A stretch of DNA of 50,432 nt from JAVXAG01 sp040307645 (GTDB lineage: Bacteria > Bacillota > Clostridia > Peptostreptococcales > Anaerovoracaceae): positions 1 through 50,432 of the forward strand of contig JAWRJF010000043.1 of the NCBI GenBank assembly GCA_040307645.1, given 5' to 3'. Below the pieces are notes generated by a model. The model ran no database searches, had not been told where the DNA came from, and saw only the letters and a program-made list of their open reading frames with translations. Positions 43,304 to 50,432 of the stretch are shown here, one piece after another; the stretch's first letter is position 1; each line of letters opens with the position of its first letter. Both the position numbers and the translations under genes were made by a program.

Positions 43304-43966
43304 ATGAAACCGTTAAATAAATTTTTTGATCATACTCTGCTAAAACCTGAAGCAACAGCAGAACAGATAACAGCACTATGTAATGAAGCAAAGGAATATG
43401 ACTTTTATTCAGTATGCGTAAATTCATGTTATACAGCTTTAGCATCAAAATTACTTTTTGGTACAGATGTAAAGGTTGCCGTTGTTGTCGGTTTCCCGCT
43501 TGGAGCTTCCACTACTGAAACCAAAGTTTTCGAGACAAACCAGTGCTGCATTAACGGTGCCTCAGAAATAGATATGGTTTTAAATATAGGAAAGCTTAAA
43601 GATAGAGACTTTGATTTTGTAAAAAATGATATAAAAGCTGTTGTTGAGACTGCAGCCCAACATGATGCCATAGTAAAGGTTATTTTAGAGACCTGTCTTT
43701 TAAGCGATGAAGAAATTGTTATGGCATGTGACCTTTCAAAGGCCTCCGGTGCTAGTTTTGTAAAAACATCTACAGGTTTTAATTCTGGCGGTGCAACTGC
43801 AAAACATGTAAGATTAATGAAGGACACTGTAGGTAGTGACATGTTAGTAAAGGCATCAGGAGGTATAAGAGATTATAAAACTGTATTAGAGATGATTGAT
43901 GCTGGGGCTGATAGGATTGGCGCCAGTGCAAGTGTAGATATTATGAAAACTGCATTAGAAAAATAA
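43304..43966 (+). CDS. deoC: deoxyribose-phosphate aldolase
   Basis: 220-aa class I aldolase cleaving deoxyribose-5-phosphate to glyceraldehyde-3-phosphate and acetaldehyde. Signature blocks FFDHTLLKPEAT (about 6-17), VAVVVGFPLGAS (about 57-68), EIDMVLNIGKLKD (about 87-99), VKVILETCLL (about 125-134), FVKTSTGFNSGGAT (about 152-165; Schiff-base lysine in KTSTGF) and VKASGGIRDYKT (about 186-197). The ATG has AAAGGAG upstream; the frame extends upstream without a site. One of only two plus-strand genes in the central window. No nupC or deoB neighbour. Confidence 0.95.
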   Translation: MKPLNKFFDHTLLKPEATAEQITALCNEAKEYDFYSVCVNSCYTALASKLLFGTDVKVAVVVGFPLGASTTETKVFETNQCCINGASEIDMVLNIGKLKDRDFDFVKNDIKAVVETAAQHDAIVKVILETCLLSDEEIVMACDLSKASGASFVKTSTGFNSGGATAKHVRLMKDTVGSDMLVKASGGIRDYKTVLEMIDAGADRIGASASVDIMKTALEK

Positions 43967-43991
43967 AATTATAAAAATAAAGAACGCTCCA

Positions 43992-44040
43992 AAATAAACC
44001 TAAAGGTTATATAAGATAACCTCTTAGGTTTATTTAATTT
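43992..44040. terminator. strong bidirectional terminator
   Basis: Two stacked helices, AAATAAACCTAA/TTAGGTTTATTT outside and AGGTTAT/ATAACCT inside (about 19 bp in all), followed by AATTT. Serves deoC and the convergent YyaL gene. Confidence 0.85.
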
Positions 44041-44075
44041 ATGGCAACGGATATTTCTGTTAAATCAGCCTTTTC

Positions 44076-46013
44076 CTAAAACTCCAATGTATTTGTAGGC
44101 TGCATACAGCTGTGGTTCCTACATACGTAGTAAGTTGTTTTATCATTTAACAAAGGGAATTCCTCTGTAGGCTTTTCAAGCACTTTTATTATACTGTCAT
44201 AAGGCAGTGAAAAAGGTAACTCCTTTAGGCTCTCTTTTTCTTTAAGAACCACTGTTATCATCAATGGTGGATAAAAATAATCAGAGAGTGCAACTAAAAA
44301 CATCCCATATCCAGTAGGATATTTTTCTGCTTCACCACACATAAATTTTAGCTGAGTCTCCAGAATTCCTTCTATTTTTTCACTAGAATTAAGATAATTC
44401 ATTCGAACAAGGTTGTAAGCCATCATAGAATTTCCACTTGGCATTGCACCGTCATATTTCTCCTTTGGGCGAAATATCAAAGTTTCATTTTCTTTTCCGT
44501 ACAGATAAAAGCCACCATTCTTCATATCATAAAAATCATCTATCGCCTTGCATCCTATTTCTTTAGCTCTATTAAGAAAGTTACTATCCAGGGTAACATC
44601 ATACAAACTTAAGAGTCCATAGGTGTAAAATGCATAATCGTCAAGGAAACCCTTATCACCATGCCTTCCCTTTCTAAAACTTACAAATAAAGTGTTGTTT
44701 TCGCATAGCTCACTTTCTATAAAGCGTTGTGCTTTTTTTGCAGCGTAAAGGTAATCCTCATCTCCACTGACTTTGTAAAGTCTACATAGTGCTGCAATCA
44801 TTAGTGAGTTCCAAGCAGTCAGTATTTTGTCATCAGTATGAAGACTACACCGTTTAAAACGATATTCACGTATTTTAGGGAGAAATTCATCAAAATTATC
44901 TTTAAATCCCTTATTATGCAACAAATTGGGAATACTTTTTCCATCAAAGTTTCCTTTTTCTGTAATATCATAGTAGGAATTAAATGACTCGCCCTCTTTT
45001 TCACCGAGAAGCTTTATTATTTCCTGTGGTTCAAAAACATAATATTTACCCTCAACACCTTGACTATCTGCATCCTGGGCACTAAAAAAACCACCCTCCT
45101 TAGATGTCATTTCAGTCAATATATAGAAAGCTATTTTTTCAGAAACATCCTTATAAAATGGATTTTCTGTAATTTCATAGGCCATACAAAAGGCTAAAAT
45201 CAGTAACGCATTATCATACAACATCTTTTCAAAGTGAGGAACGAGGAAATATGGATCCGTGGAATATCGACAGAACCCATAACCTATATGATCGAACATA
45301 CCTCCTTTATACATCTGCACAAGTGTCTTTTCTGCCATTTCAAGAGCTTCTCTATGGCCAGTGTTTTTATGATGCTTCATCAAAAACAGAAGATTATGAG
45401 GCGACGGGAATTTGGGAGCATCTCCGAAACCTCCGAAGGTTTCATCATAGCCTTTTTCATAGAGTTCCACAGCATCATATAGAATTTTTTCATCAGCCTT
45501 AGACCACTGAACCTGATTTTTGTTCAATATTTTAGTAATCTGATTTGCGGACCTTAAGAGTGTTTCCCTATCATTTTGCCATTTTTCCTGTACTGTTAAT
45601 AAAAGTTCTCTCAAGCCTATCATGCCATATCGTGAAATTTTAGGAAGATAAGTACCAGCAAAGAAAGGTTTTTGCTCAGCCGTCATTATAATACTTGTAG
45701 GCCAGCCACCACTTCCTGTAAAAGCCTGACATACTGCCATATAAATACTGTCAATATCAGGACGTTCCTCCTTATCTACCTTAATAGAGACAAAATTCTT
45801 GTTTAGGATATCCGCAATTTCCTGATCCTCAAAGCTTTCATGGGCCATAACATGACACCAATGGCAGGTACTGTATCCAATGCTCAAGAAAATAGGTTTG
45901 TCCTCCTTTTTTGCTCTAGCAAAGGCTTCTTTACACCAAGGATACCATTCTACTGGATTCTCACTATGTTGTAAAAGGTACGGACTTGACTGGTTAATTA
46001 AATAATTGCTCAA
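44076..46013 (-). CDS. YyaL/SPATA20 family thioredoxin-fold protein (DUF255)
   Basis: 645 residues. The N-terminal thioredoxin-like domain carries NYLINQSSPYLLQHSENPVEWYPW and the CxxC motif in GYSTCHWCHVMAHESF (about 46-61); the rest is an (alpha/alpha)-barrel related to glycosidases and N-acylglucosamine epimerases (DHIGYGFCRYSTDPYFLVPHFEKMLYDN, about 235-262). Function unknown. The annotated GTG at 46022 overlaps its own GAGGTG site; a TTG at 46013, 8 nt from it, fits the family N terminus (SNxLINExSPYLLQH) better. Confidence 0.85.
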   Translation of the reverse strand: MSNYLINQSSPYLLQHSENPVEWYPWCKEAFARAKKEDKPIFLSIGYSTCHWCHVMAHESFEDQEIADILNKNFVSIKVDKEERPDIDSIYMAVCQAFTGSGGWPTSIIMTAEQKPFFAGTYLPKISRYGMIGLRELLLTVQEKWQNDRETLLRSANQITKILNKNQVQWSKADEKILYDAVELYEKGYDETFGGFGDAPKFPSPHNLLFLMKHHKNTGHREALEMAEKTLVQMYKGGMFDHIGYGFCRYSTDPYFLVPHFEKMLYDNALLILAFCMAYEITENPFYKDVSEKIAFYILTEMTSKEGGFFSAQDADSQGVEGKYYVFEPQEIIKLLGEKEGESFNSYYDITEKGNFDGKSIPNLLHNKGFKDNFDEFLPKIREYRFKRCSLHTDDKILTAWNSLMIAALCRLYKVSGDEDYLYAAKKAQRFIESELCENNTLFVSFRKGRHGDKGFLDDYAFYTYGLLSLYDVTLDSNFLNRAKEIGCKAIDDFYDMKNGGFYLYGKENETLIFRPKEKYDGAMPSGNSMMAYNLVRMNYLNSSEKIEGILETQLKFMCGEAEKYPTGYGMFLVALSDYFYPPLMITVVLKEKESLKELPFSLPYDSIIKVLEKPTEEFPLLNDKTTYYVCRNHSCMQPTNTLEF

Positions 46014-46029
46014 TACATTCACCTCAATT

Positions 46030-47328
46030 CTATTGTTTTAAATCCCCAGTTGCTGGATTGTCGATTAACTTTCCACTTTCAGTAAAACGTGAACCATGGC
46101 AGGGACAATCCCATGAATGCTCCTGATTGTTCCATTTAAGTGCACACCCCATATGAGGGCACCTCTTTAGGGTTGGGGTAATTAGATTTACCACAGCTTC
46201 AAAGGCATTGGCAGCAAGTTGTGGACAAAGAACAGAACGCGAAGGTGAAAACACTTCTGTATAGGGATTTTCTTTGCCCTGCACTATATCTGAAAGGATC
46301 ATAGCCGCCACCATAGATGAGGTCATGCCCCATTTGTTAAAACCTGTGGCAACATATAAGTCTTTTGTTCCTGCCGAATATCTTCCTATATATGGAACTC
46401 TATCAAGTGTCATACAATCCTGAGTTGCCCAGTGATATTTTATTTTAGATTCAGGATAATATTTTTTAGCAAAGTCTTCAATTTCCTGCCAGCCGCCACC
46501 TTTCTTACCTGTTCTATGTCCACCGCCCCCTATTAGGAGTAGGTTTTCATAATTACGAAATGAAAACCCCTTTTCTGATTCATCTACATACATACCATTT
46601 ACGTCTGATGCATTTTCAAGGCCGATTACATATGAACGATGCTGATACATCTTAATATAATAACTGCCATGTTTATTCAAAAAAGGAAAGTGGGTGGCTA
46701 CAATAATTTTTTCAGCCTTAATCTTTCCCTGATCCGTAACTGCAGTTGTTCCAATCAGCTGACGGACAGTTGTATGCTCGAATATATTAAGATCCTTTAC
46801 AATATTTGACACAAATTTAAGGGGATTAAACTGGGCTTGATCTTGAAACGTTACTGCCCCTGCAATGGCAAAAGGTAACGGGAGATTGTCCACAAGTTTC
46901 GGAGAAAACCCAATTTTTTTAAGGGCTATTAGTTCTTTTTCAATTTTATCTTTATCATTAAGGGAATAGACAAAGTTGTCTTTTGTCTCAAAATCACAAT
47001 TAATGTTACGGCAAAGCTGACGATATTTATTTAGCGCAGCTTCATTAGCACTTAGGTATAACCCTGCTTTTTCTATACCCATCTTTCTAATTAATTTATC
47101 ATAAATCAAGCCATGCTGTGATGTGATTTTTGCAGTAGTATTTTTAGTAATTCCACTGCAAATTTTATCTGCTTCAACCAAGGTGTAATCAACCCCTGCT
47201 TCCTTTAGCATATATGCGCACAAAATTCCTGACATTCCGCCGCCAATAATTAGCACATTGGTTTTAATATCTTTTTTTAAACTAGCAAATTCCGGTAAGT
47301 CGGATGTTGTCTGCCATATAGATTTCAT
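46030..47328 (-). CDS. FAD-dependent oxidoreductase with C-terminal Rieske domain
   Basis: 432 residues. Rossmann motif VLIIGGGMSGILCAYMLKEAG (about 26-46) and the DAO-family core including CMTLDRVPYIGRYSAGTKDLYVATGFNKWGMTSSM (about 300-334). The C-terminal about 50 residues are a Rieske [2Fe-2S] domain with CPHMGCALKW (about 391-400) and CPCHGSRFTESGKLIDNPA (about 410-428): Cys-His and Cys-His pairs are both complete. A fused Rieske domain suggests electron transfer between FAD and [2Fe-2S]; YyaL lies downstream with 16 nt gap. Substrate unknown. Confidence 0.9.
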   Translation of the reverse strand: MKSIWQTTSDLPEFASLKKDIKTNVLIIGGGMSGILCAYMLKEAGVDYTLVEADKICSGITKNTTAKITSQHGLIYDKLIRKMGIEKAGLYLSANEAALNKYRQLCRNINCDFETKDNFVYSLNDKDKIEKELIALKKIGFSPKLVDNLPLPFAIAGAVTFQDQAQFNPLKFVSNIVKDLNIFEHTTVRQLIGTTAVTDQGKIKAEKIIVATHFPFLNKHGSYYIKMYQHRSYVIGLENASDVNGMYVDESEKGFSFRNYENLLLIGGGGHRTGKKGGGWQEIEDFAKKYYPESKIKYHWATQDCMTLDRVPYIGRYSAGTKDLYVATGFNKWGMTSSMVAAMILSDIVQGKENPYTEVFSPSRSVLCPQLAANAFEAVVNLITPTLKRCPHMGCALKWNNQEHSWDCPCHGSRFTESGKLIDNPATGDLKQ

Positions 47329-47356
47329 TTAATCATCGCCCTTCTATTGGTTTTAT

Positions 47357-47384
47357 TATTTGTATATAATTACACATACAAATA
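47357..47384. promoter_or_regulatory. inverted repeat before the FAD/Rieske gene
   Basis: TATTTGTAT (47357-47365) and ATACAAATA (47376-47384) are perfect 9-bp arms around a 10-nt spacer, about 30 nt upstream of the start. Candidate operator; compare the repeat at 8750-8779, which has the same spacing. Confidence 0.4.
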
Positions 47385-47433
47385 TACTTTCCCAAAATAC
47401 AAAGACTATTCAACTATGTATATTGTCATTATG

Positions 47434-47474
47434 AAAAAACTAATGACAGCCTTAAAGGCTGCCATTAGTTTTTT
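47434..47474. terminator. bidirectional terminator
   Basis: AAAAAACTAATG pairs with CATTAGTTTTTT (12 bp) and CAGCCTT with AAGGCTG inside it. Very stable and T-rich on both strands; ends the J-like gene on the minus strand. Confidence 0.85.
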
Positions 47475-47481
47475 ATAGACT

Positions 47482-48312
47482 CTATTCGATATCATACTCT
47501 TCATTATATTCATCATAAATATCAATAAAATACTTAATATATTCGTTGTAATCAGATATTACATCTTCATTTTCATCAAAAGGGTTTTTATAGCCTAAGC
47601 AATAGTCGTATGAAGGAAATGATGCCCATTCAAAAATAGTATTTAAACTATACATATAGTCTTCTTCCTCATCATTTAAAAGAAGACCATAGTTCTCAAT
47701 TAGATAAGTTTTTAAATCATAAAAATCATCTGTTTTAAAATATTTTTCAGAAACCTCTTGTGCTAGTTGCCCAAGCTTTTTTTCATCAATTTTAGTAGTC
47801 TCTTCATATTCACCTGTTTCTATCAGGTTATCATATGCCATCTGTGAATAGTCTATAAGGTCTTGGTCCTTCTCCATATATACCGCAGTTCCTTCTTCGT
47901 AATCATCATATGTAATCTCTTGATTATCACTAGAAAATACCTGGGAAAACAGCAATACTATTGCTGTAATTATAGAAATAACAGTGCCTGCAAGATTAGC
48001 ATTATCTTTTTTATCGCTACCTAATGTATTATCAATAATCTTCTTGCCTTTTTCGCTAACTGTTTTTAAATTTAACTTTTCAGGATTATTAGCAGAATTC
48101 TTAGAGCTTGCCTTTTTCTGAACTTTCTTTGGTTCTCCCTTCATGATTGCATCATATGCTTCTTTAAGCTGAGATAGTTTCCGTCTTACATAATCAGGGT
48201 CATCTGCATAATCTAGAGATTTATACCTCTCTGTTCTTTTTTCATATGCCGCTGTAACCTCTTCTTCTGTAGCGTCTTCCTTTACACCTAGCAACATGAA
48301 ATATTTATCCAT
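47482..48312 (-). CDS. J-domain-like membrane protein lacking the HPD motif
   Basis: 276 residues. The first about 65 read like a J domain (DKYFMLLGVKEDATEEEVTAAYEKRTERYKSL then LSQLKEAYDAIM), but the place of the essential HPD between helices II and III holds SLDYADDPD, so DnaK stimulation is unlikely. A Lys/Ser/Asn linker (about 60-110) leads to one membrane span (LAGTVISIITAIVLLFSQVFS, about 108-128) and a very acidic extracytoplasmic part. The GAGGG site precedes the ATG. No partner gene is evident. Confidence 0.75.
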   Translation of the reverse strand: MDKYFMLLGVKEDATEEEVTAAYEKRTERYKSLDYADDPDYVRRKLSQLKEAYDAIMKGEPKKVQKKASSKNSANNPEKLNLKTVSEKGKKIIDNTLGSDKKDNANLAGTVISIITAIVLLFSQVFSSDNQEITYDDYEEGTAVYMEKDQDLIDYSQMAYDNLIETGEYEETTKIDEKKLGQLAQEVSEKYFKTDDFYDLKTYLIENYGLLLNDEEEDYMYSLNTIFEWASFPSYDYCLGYKNPFDENEDVISDYNEYIKYFIDIYDEYNEEYDIE

Positions 48313-48354
48313 ATCTTACCCTCTTTTAAATCAATTACAAACAATCTTATATTC

Positions 48355-48439
48355 TGGTGCGGATAAAGGGATTCGAACCCCCACGAGTTGCCTCACACGG
48401 ACCTGAACCGTGCGCGTCTGCCAATTCCGCCATATCCGC
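48355..48439 (-). tRNA. tRNA-Leu(CAG)
   Basis: 85 nt on the minus strand with encoded CCA. Acceptor GCGGATA pairs with TATCCGC; the class II layout has the D arm with GGCGGAATTGGCAGACGC, anticodon loop TTCAGGT (anticodon CAG), a long variable arm (GTGAGGCAACTCGT) and the T arm GGGGGTTCGAATCCC. A promoter is 30 nt upstream. Confidence 0.97.
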
Positions 48440-48469
48440 ATATAAAACTAAAAAAACTCCATCTTTGAC

Positions 48470-48499
48470 ATTATACACCTTATATACATATGTCTTCAA
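48470..48499 (-). promoter_or_regulatory. promoter of tRNA-Leu
   Basis: Minus strand: TTGAAG (48499-48494), 18 nt, perfect TATAAT (48475-48470), about 30 nt before the tRNA. Confidence 0.65.
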
Positions 48500-48541
48500 T
48501 AGTTTTTAATATAAAGGTTTTATTACATTAATCAGTAAAAT

Positions 48542-48575
48542 AGTCAAATGAGGAGATATCTTTCCCCATTTGACT
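48542..48575 (-). terminator. Rho-independent terminator after the FAD-dehydrogenase gene
   Basis: Minus strand AGTCAAATG (48575-48567) and CATTTGACT (48550-48542) pair over 9 bp, followed by ATTTTA. The stem is strong, the T-tail short. Confidence 0.6.
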
Positions 48576-48592
48576 AACTATAACTAATACAG

Positions 48593-49975
48593 TTATCTAT
48601 ATTTTTTCGCTAAAATCCTTGCAAGATGAACACCACTAGCTGATGCTTGTGATAGGGAATGTGTAACGCCCGAACCATCTCCCAATGTATATAAACCCTT
48701 TACAGTAGTTTCAAGATTCTCATCTACTTTTACCTTAGAATTATAGAATTTTACTTCTACACCATATAACAAAGTATCTTCGTTAGCAGTTCCAGGAGCA
48801 ATTTTATCTAGAGCATATATCATTTCAATAATACTATCTAACTGACGTTTTGGAATAACAAGACTTAAATCTCCGGGAGTAGCCTTTAGAGTTGGTCTTG
48901 TAAAGCACTTTTCCATTCTTCTTTCACTGCTTCGTCTACCCTTTACTAAATCTCCAAATCGCTGAAGCAATACACCGCCTCCAAGCATATTAGATAATCT
49001 AGCAATAGATTCGCCATATTCATTACTATCTTCAAAAGGCTCAGTAAAATGATTAGAAACTAATAAAGCAAAGTTAGTGTTTTCAGTATGAAGCTGAGGG
49101 TCAGCATAACTATGTCCATTAACCGTTACGATACCATTGGTGTTTTCCGCAACAACCTCACCATAAGGATTCATACAAAAAGTCCTGACCATATCGTTAT
49201 ACTTTTCAGTTTTATACACTATTTTACTCTCATACACATCATCGGTGATATGTTTAAACACTTCAGCGGGAAGTTCAACTCGGACCCCAATATCTACACG
49301 ATTTTTCTTTTGTTCTATACCAAAAGAATCACAAATCTGTGAAATCCATTTTGACCCAGATCGACCGGTTGCTAAAACCATATCTTTACAAGTGTATTCA
49401 TCACCTTTATCAGTTTTAACTAAAAACTCACCGTTATCCAGTCTCTGTACAGATTCAAGAGTAGTAAAAAATTTCGTATCAATTCTTTCTTTAATATAGT
49501 CAAAAATTCTTCCTAAAATCATTACATTTCTATCTGTACCTAAATGTCTTACCTTTGCCTCAAGAAGATGAAGGTTATTTCTTAAAGCTATCGTCTTAAG
49601 TTCAGAGTTTGCAGTAGAGTAGAGCTTAGCATCCGAACCGCCCATTTCACATAAAACACTATCCACATACTCCATTAATTCCATAGCTTTATCGATTCCA
49701 ACATACTTATGAAGTTCCCCACCAAACTGAGTCGTAATATTGTACTTTCCGTCTGACAAGGTACCTGCACCTCCGTAACCATTCATAATATGGCAAGGTG
49801 AACATTTAATACATCCATCTGTTTTTCCAACTTTAATAGGACAATTTCTCTTTTCAAGAGGCGCGCCTTTATCTATCATAAGGACTCTTGCGTTATTTTC
49901 AATCTTAGTAAGCTCATATGCCATAAAAACGCCACTAGCGCCGGCACCGGCAATAATAATATCGTAATTCTTCAC
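48593..49975 (-). CDS. NAD(P)/FAD-dependent dehydrogenase (COG2509-like)
   Basis: 460 residues. FAD motif DIIIAGAGASGVFMAYELTKI (about 4-24), a Cys-rich segment KRNCPIKVGKTDGCIKCSPCHIMNGYGGAGTLSDGKYN (about 43-80) and C-terminal GLYTLGDGSGVTHSLSQASASGVHLARIL (about 428-456). The Cys-rich GGAG segment and GLYxxGDGSG ending are those of the uncharacterised FAD-dependent dehydrogenases (COG2509). The start is GTG with GGAG 8 nt upstream. Stands alone between a terminator and a small membrane-protein gene. Confidence 0.88.
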   Translation of the reverse strand: MKNYDIIIAGAGASGVFMAYELTKIENNARVLMIDKGAPLEKRNCPIKVGKTDGCIKCSPCHIMNGYGGAGTLSDGKYNITTQFGGELHKYVGIDKAMELMEYVDSVLCEMGGSDAKLYSTANSELKTIALRNNLHLLEAKVRHLGTDRNVMILGRIFDYIKERIDTKFFTTLESVQRLDNGEFLVKTDKGDEYTCKDMVLATGRSGSKWISQICDSFGIEQKKNRVDIGVRVELPAEVFKHITDDVYESKIVYKTEKYNDMVRTFCMNPYGEVVAENTNGIVTVNGHSYADPQLHTENTNFALLVSNHFTEPFEDSNEYGESIARLSNMLGGGVLLQRFGDLVKGRRSSERRMEKCFTRPTLKATPGDLSLVIPKRQLDSIIEMIYALDKIAPGTANEDTLLYGVEVKFYNSKVKVDENLETTVKGLYTLGDGSGVTHSLSQASASGVHLARILAKKYR

Positions 49976-50065
49976 AAAACAATCTCCATTCTAATATATA
50001 TTAATACTTCCATAAGTACACTCTATTATATTTAAATAAAAAAAACAACTCTATTCATTTAATGT

Positions 50066-50074
50066 ATGATATAA
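50066..50074 (+). promoter_or_regulatory. extended -10 promoter candidate for the 55-aa gene
   Basis: TGATATAAT, a TGn-TATAAT extended -10 element, 41 nt before the start codon. No good -35 box. Confidence 0.45.
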
Positions 50075-50114
50075 TAATATGTAAGAGTATATAAAAACAG
50101 CAGGGGGAAAATAC

Positions 50115-50282
50115 ATGAAATTTGATAAAAGATGCCTTATAATTGGAATATGTTTTTTAATCGGAACCTTACTGTGTGTTGTAAGCATACTCCAAGGGCA
50201 TAAAGATTCATATTTTATAACTGGTGCAGTTATATTCACAATTGCAGGCATCGGATTTATAAGAAAATCCATAAATGGCTAA
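50115..50282 (+). CDS. 55-aa membrane protein, two spans
   Basis: Too short for routine calling. ATG to TAA (50115-50282) with AGGGGG 7 nt upstream encodes MKFDKRCLIIGICFLIGTLL, a short loop GHKDS and a second hydrophobic segment (ITGAVIFTIAGIGFI) with a basic end. A promoter and a terminator flank it, so it appears to be a real single-gene transcript. Function unknown; such two-span peptides are common in Firmicutes. Confidence 0.65.
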   Translation: MKFDKRCLIIGICFLIGTLLCVVSILQGHKDSYFITGAVIFTIAGIGFIRKSING

Positions 50283-50306
50283 GTAAAAAATAAAGGCTCT
50301 ATAATA

Positions 50307-50355
50307 AATGTTGGGGTGGTGAAATTAATTTTCACCTTCACCAGCATTTTTTAGT
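50307..50355 (+). terminator. terminator of the 55-aa gene
   Basis: GGTGGTGAAAA-like arm pairs with TTCACC around 50316-50335 within the longer stem AATGTTGG/CCAGCATT (one mismatch), followed by TTTTTTAG. Confidence 0.75.
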
Positions 50356-50432
50356 ATAAAAAAATTGAGCATAAGTGCAATCTCAGTTACAATTATAGTG
50401 ACTAAACCCAACAGAACGGAGGTATGCATTAT

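Noticed and set aside
50325..50429. 34-codon minus-strand frame beginning MHTSVLLGLVTIIVTEIALM (toxin-like)
   Set aside because: It overlaps the terminator hairpin, its upstream region lies beyond the window edge, and no ribosome binding site is visible.
1..50432. CRISPR arrays, rRNA operons, insertion sequences, prophage
   Set aside because: No regularly spaced direct repeats, no rRNA sequence, no transposase or integrase frame was found; only the RHS scar hints at past gene turnover.

Overview
The window looks like chromosomal DNA of an AT-rich, monoderm Clostridia-type Firmicute. Purine-rich Shine-Dalgarno sequences precede almost every gene, GTG and TTG starts are common, the gene neighbourhoods (tig-clpP-clpX-lon-engB, glpP, pduL, a glycine riboswitch before an AGCS symporter) are typical of clostridia, and the single tRNA encodes its CCA end. 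The genus cannot be fixed from the sequence alone. From about 4.9 kb to 50 kb nearly everything lies on the minus strand; the exceptions are the DUF134 gene (11393) and deoC (43304).

Layout. (1) 1-4605: a single-aptamer glycine riboswitch and AGCS-type Na+/alanine-glycine symporter, convergent sfsA, then lgt-ychF. (2) 4628-4774: a decayed C-terminal piece of an RHS-core gene, next to a LURP-one/YxjI-like gene. (3) 5575-11211: a NarL-type response regulator, a multi-span histidine kinase and a CPBP (CAAX-type) membrane protease in one unit, behind an ABC ATPase/permease pair; this resembles a peptide- or envelope-stress-responsive module. (4) 11393-12142: a DUF134 + NifX-like fusion with a His/Cys-rich tail and a palindrome over its promoter. 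(5) 12752-24963: the main accessory region, a compact Tad-like (type IVb pilus / type II secretion related) gene cluster. (6) 25417-34082: housekeeping and metabolism (EamA exporter, homoserine dehydrogenase, udk, beta-CASP nuclease-like MBL protein, glpP, PHP phosphoesterase, pduL, hpt, ykvA-like, engB). (7) 34093-39716: protein quality control (lon, clpX, clpP, tig). (8) 39865-50282: CYTH protein, dapB, NhaC antiporter, deoC, YyaL/DUF255 protein, FAD/Rieske oxidoreductase, J-like membrane protein, tRNA-Leu(CAG), FAD-dependent dehydrogenase and a small membrane protein.

The most interesting system is the Tad-like cluster. In transcription order it encodes a 136-aa protein of unknown role, a membrane-anchored protein, a strong terminator, a large exported two-repeat protein, another anchored protein, a SAF-domain CpaB-like protein, a TadZ-like ATPase without the usual Walker lysine, a TadA/CpaF ATPase, TadB-like and TadC-like membrane proteins, two tiny pilin-like proteins (51 and 46 aa), two TadE/F-like proteins, an anchored protein, and two exported proteins sharing a domain, the last of which carries BspA-type repeats. 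The four small pilin-like proteins start with nearly the same signature (MK[N/E][L/F]..xIG) and show no prepilin-peptidase cleavage motif, and no prepilin peptidase gene is present in the window. A secretion or pilus machine whose subunits keep their N terminus is therefore a testable hypothesis.

Functions rest on reading the translated proteins against known families; no database search was possible.
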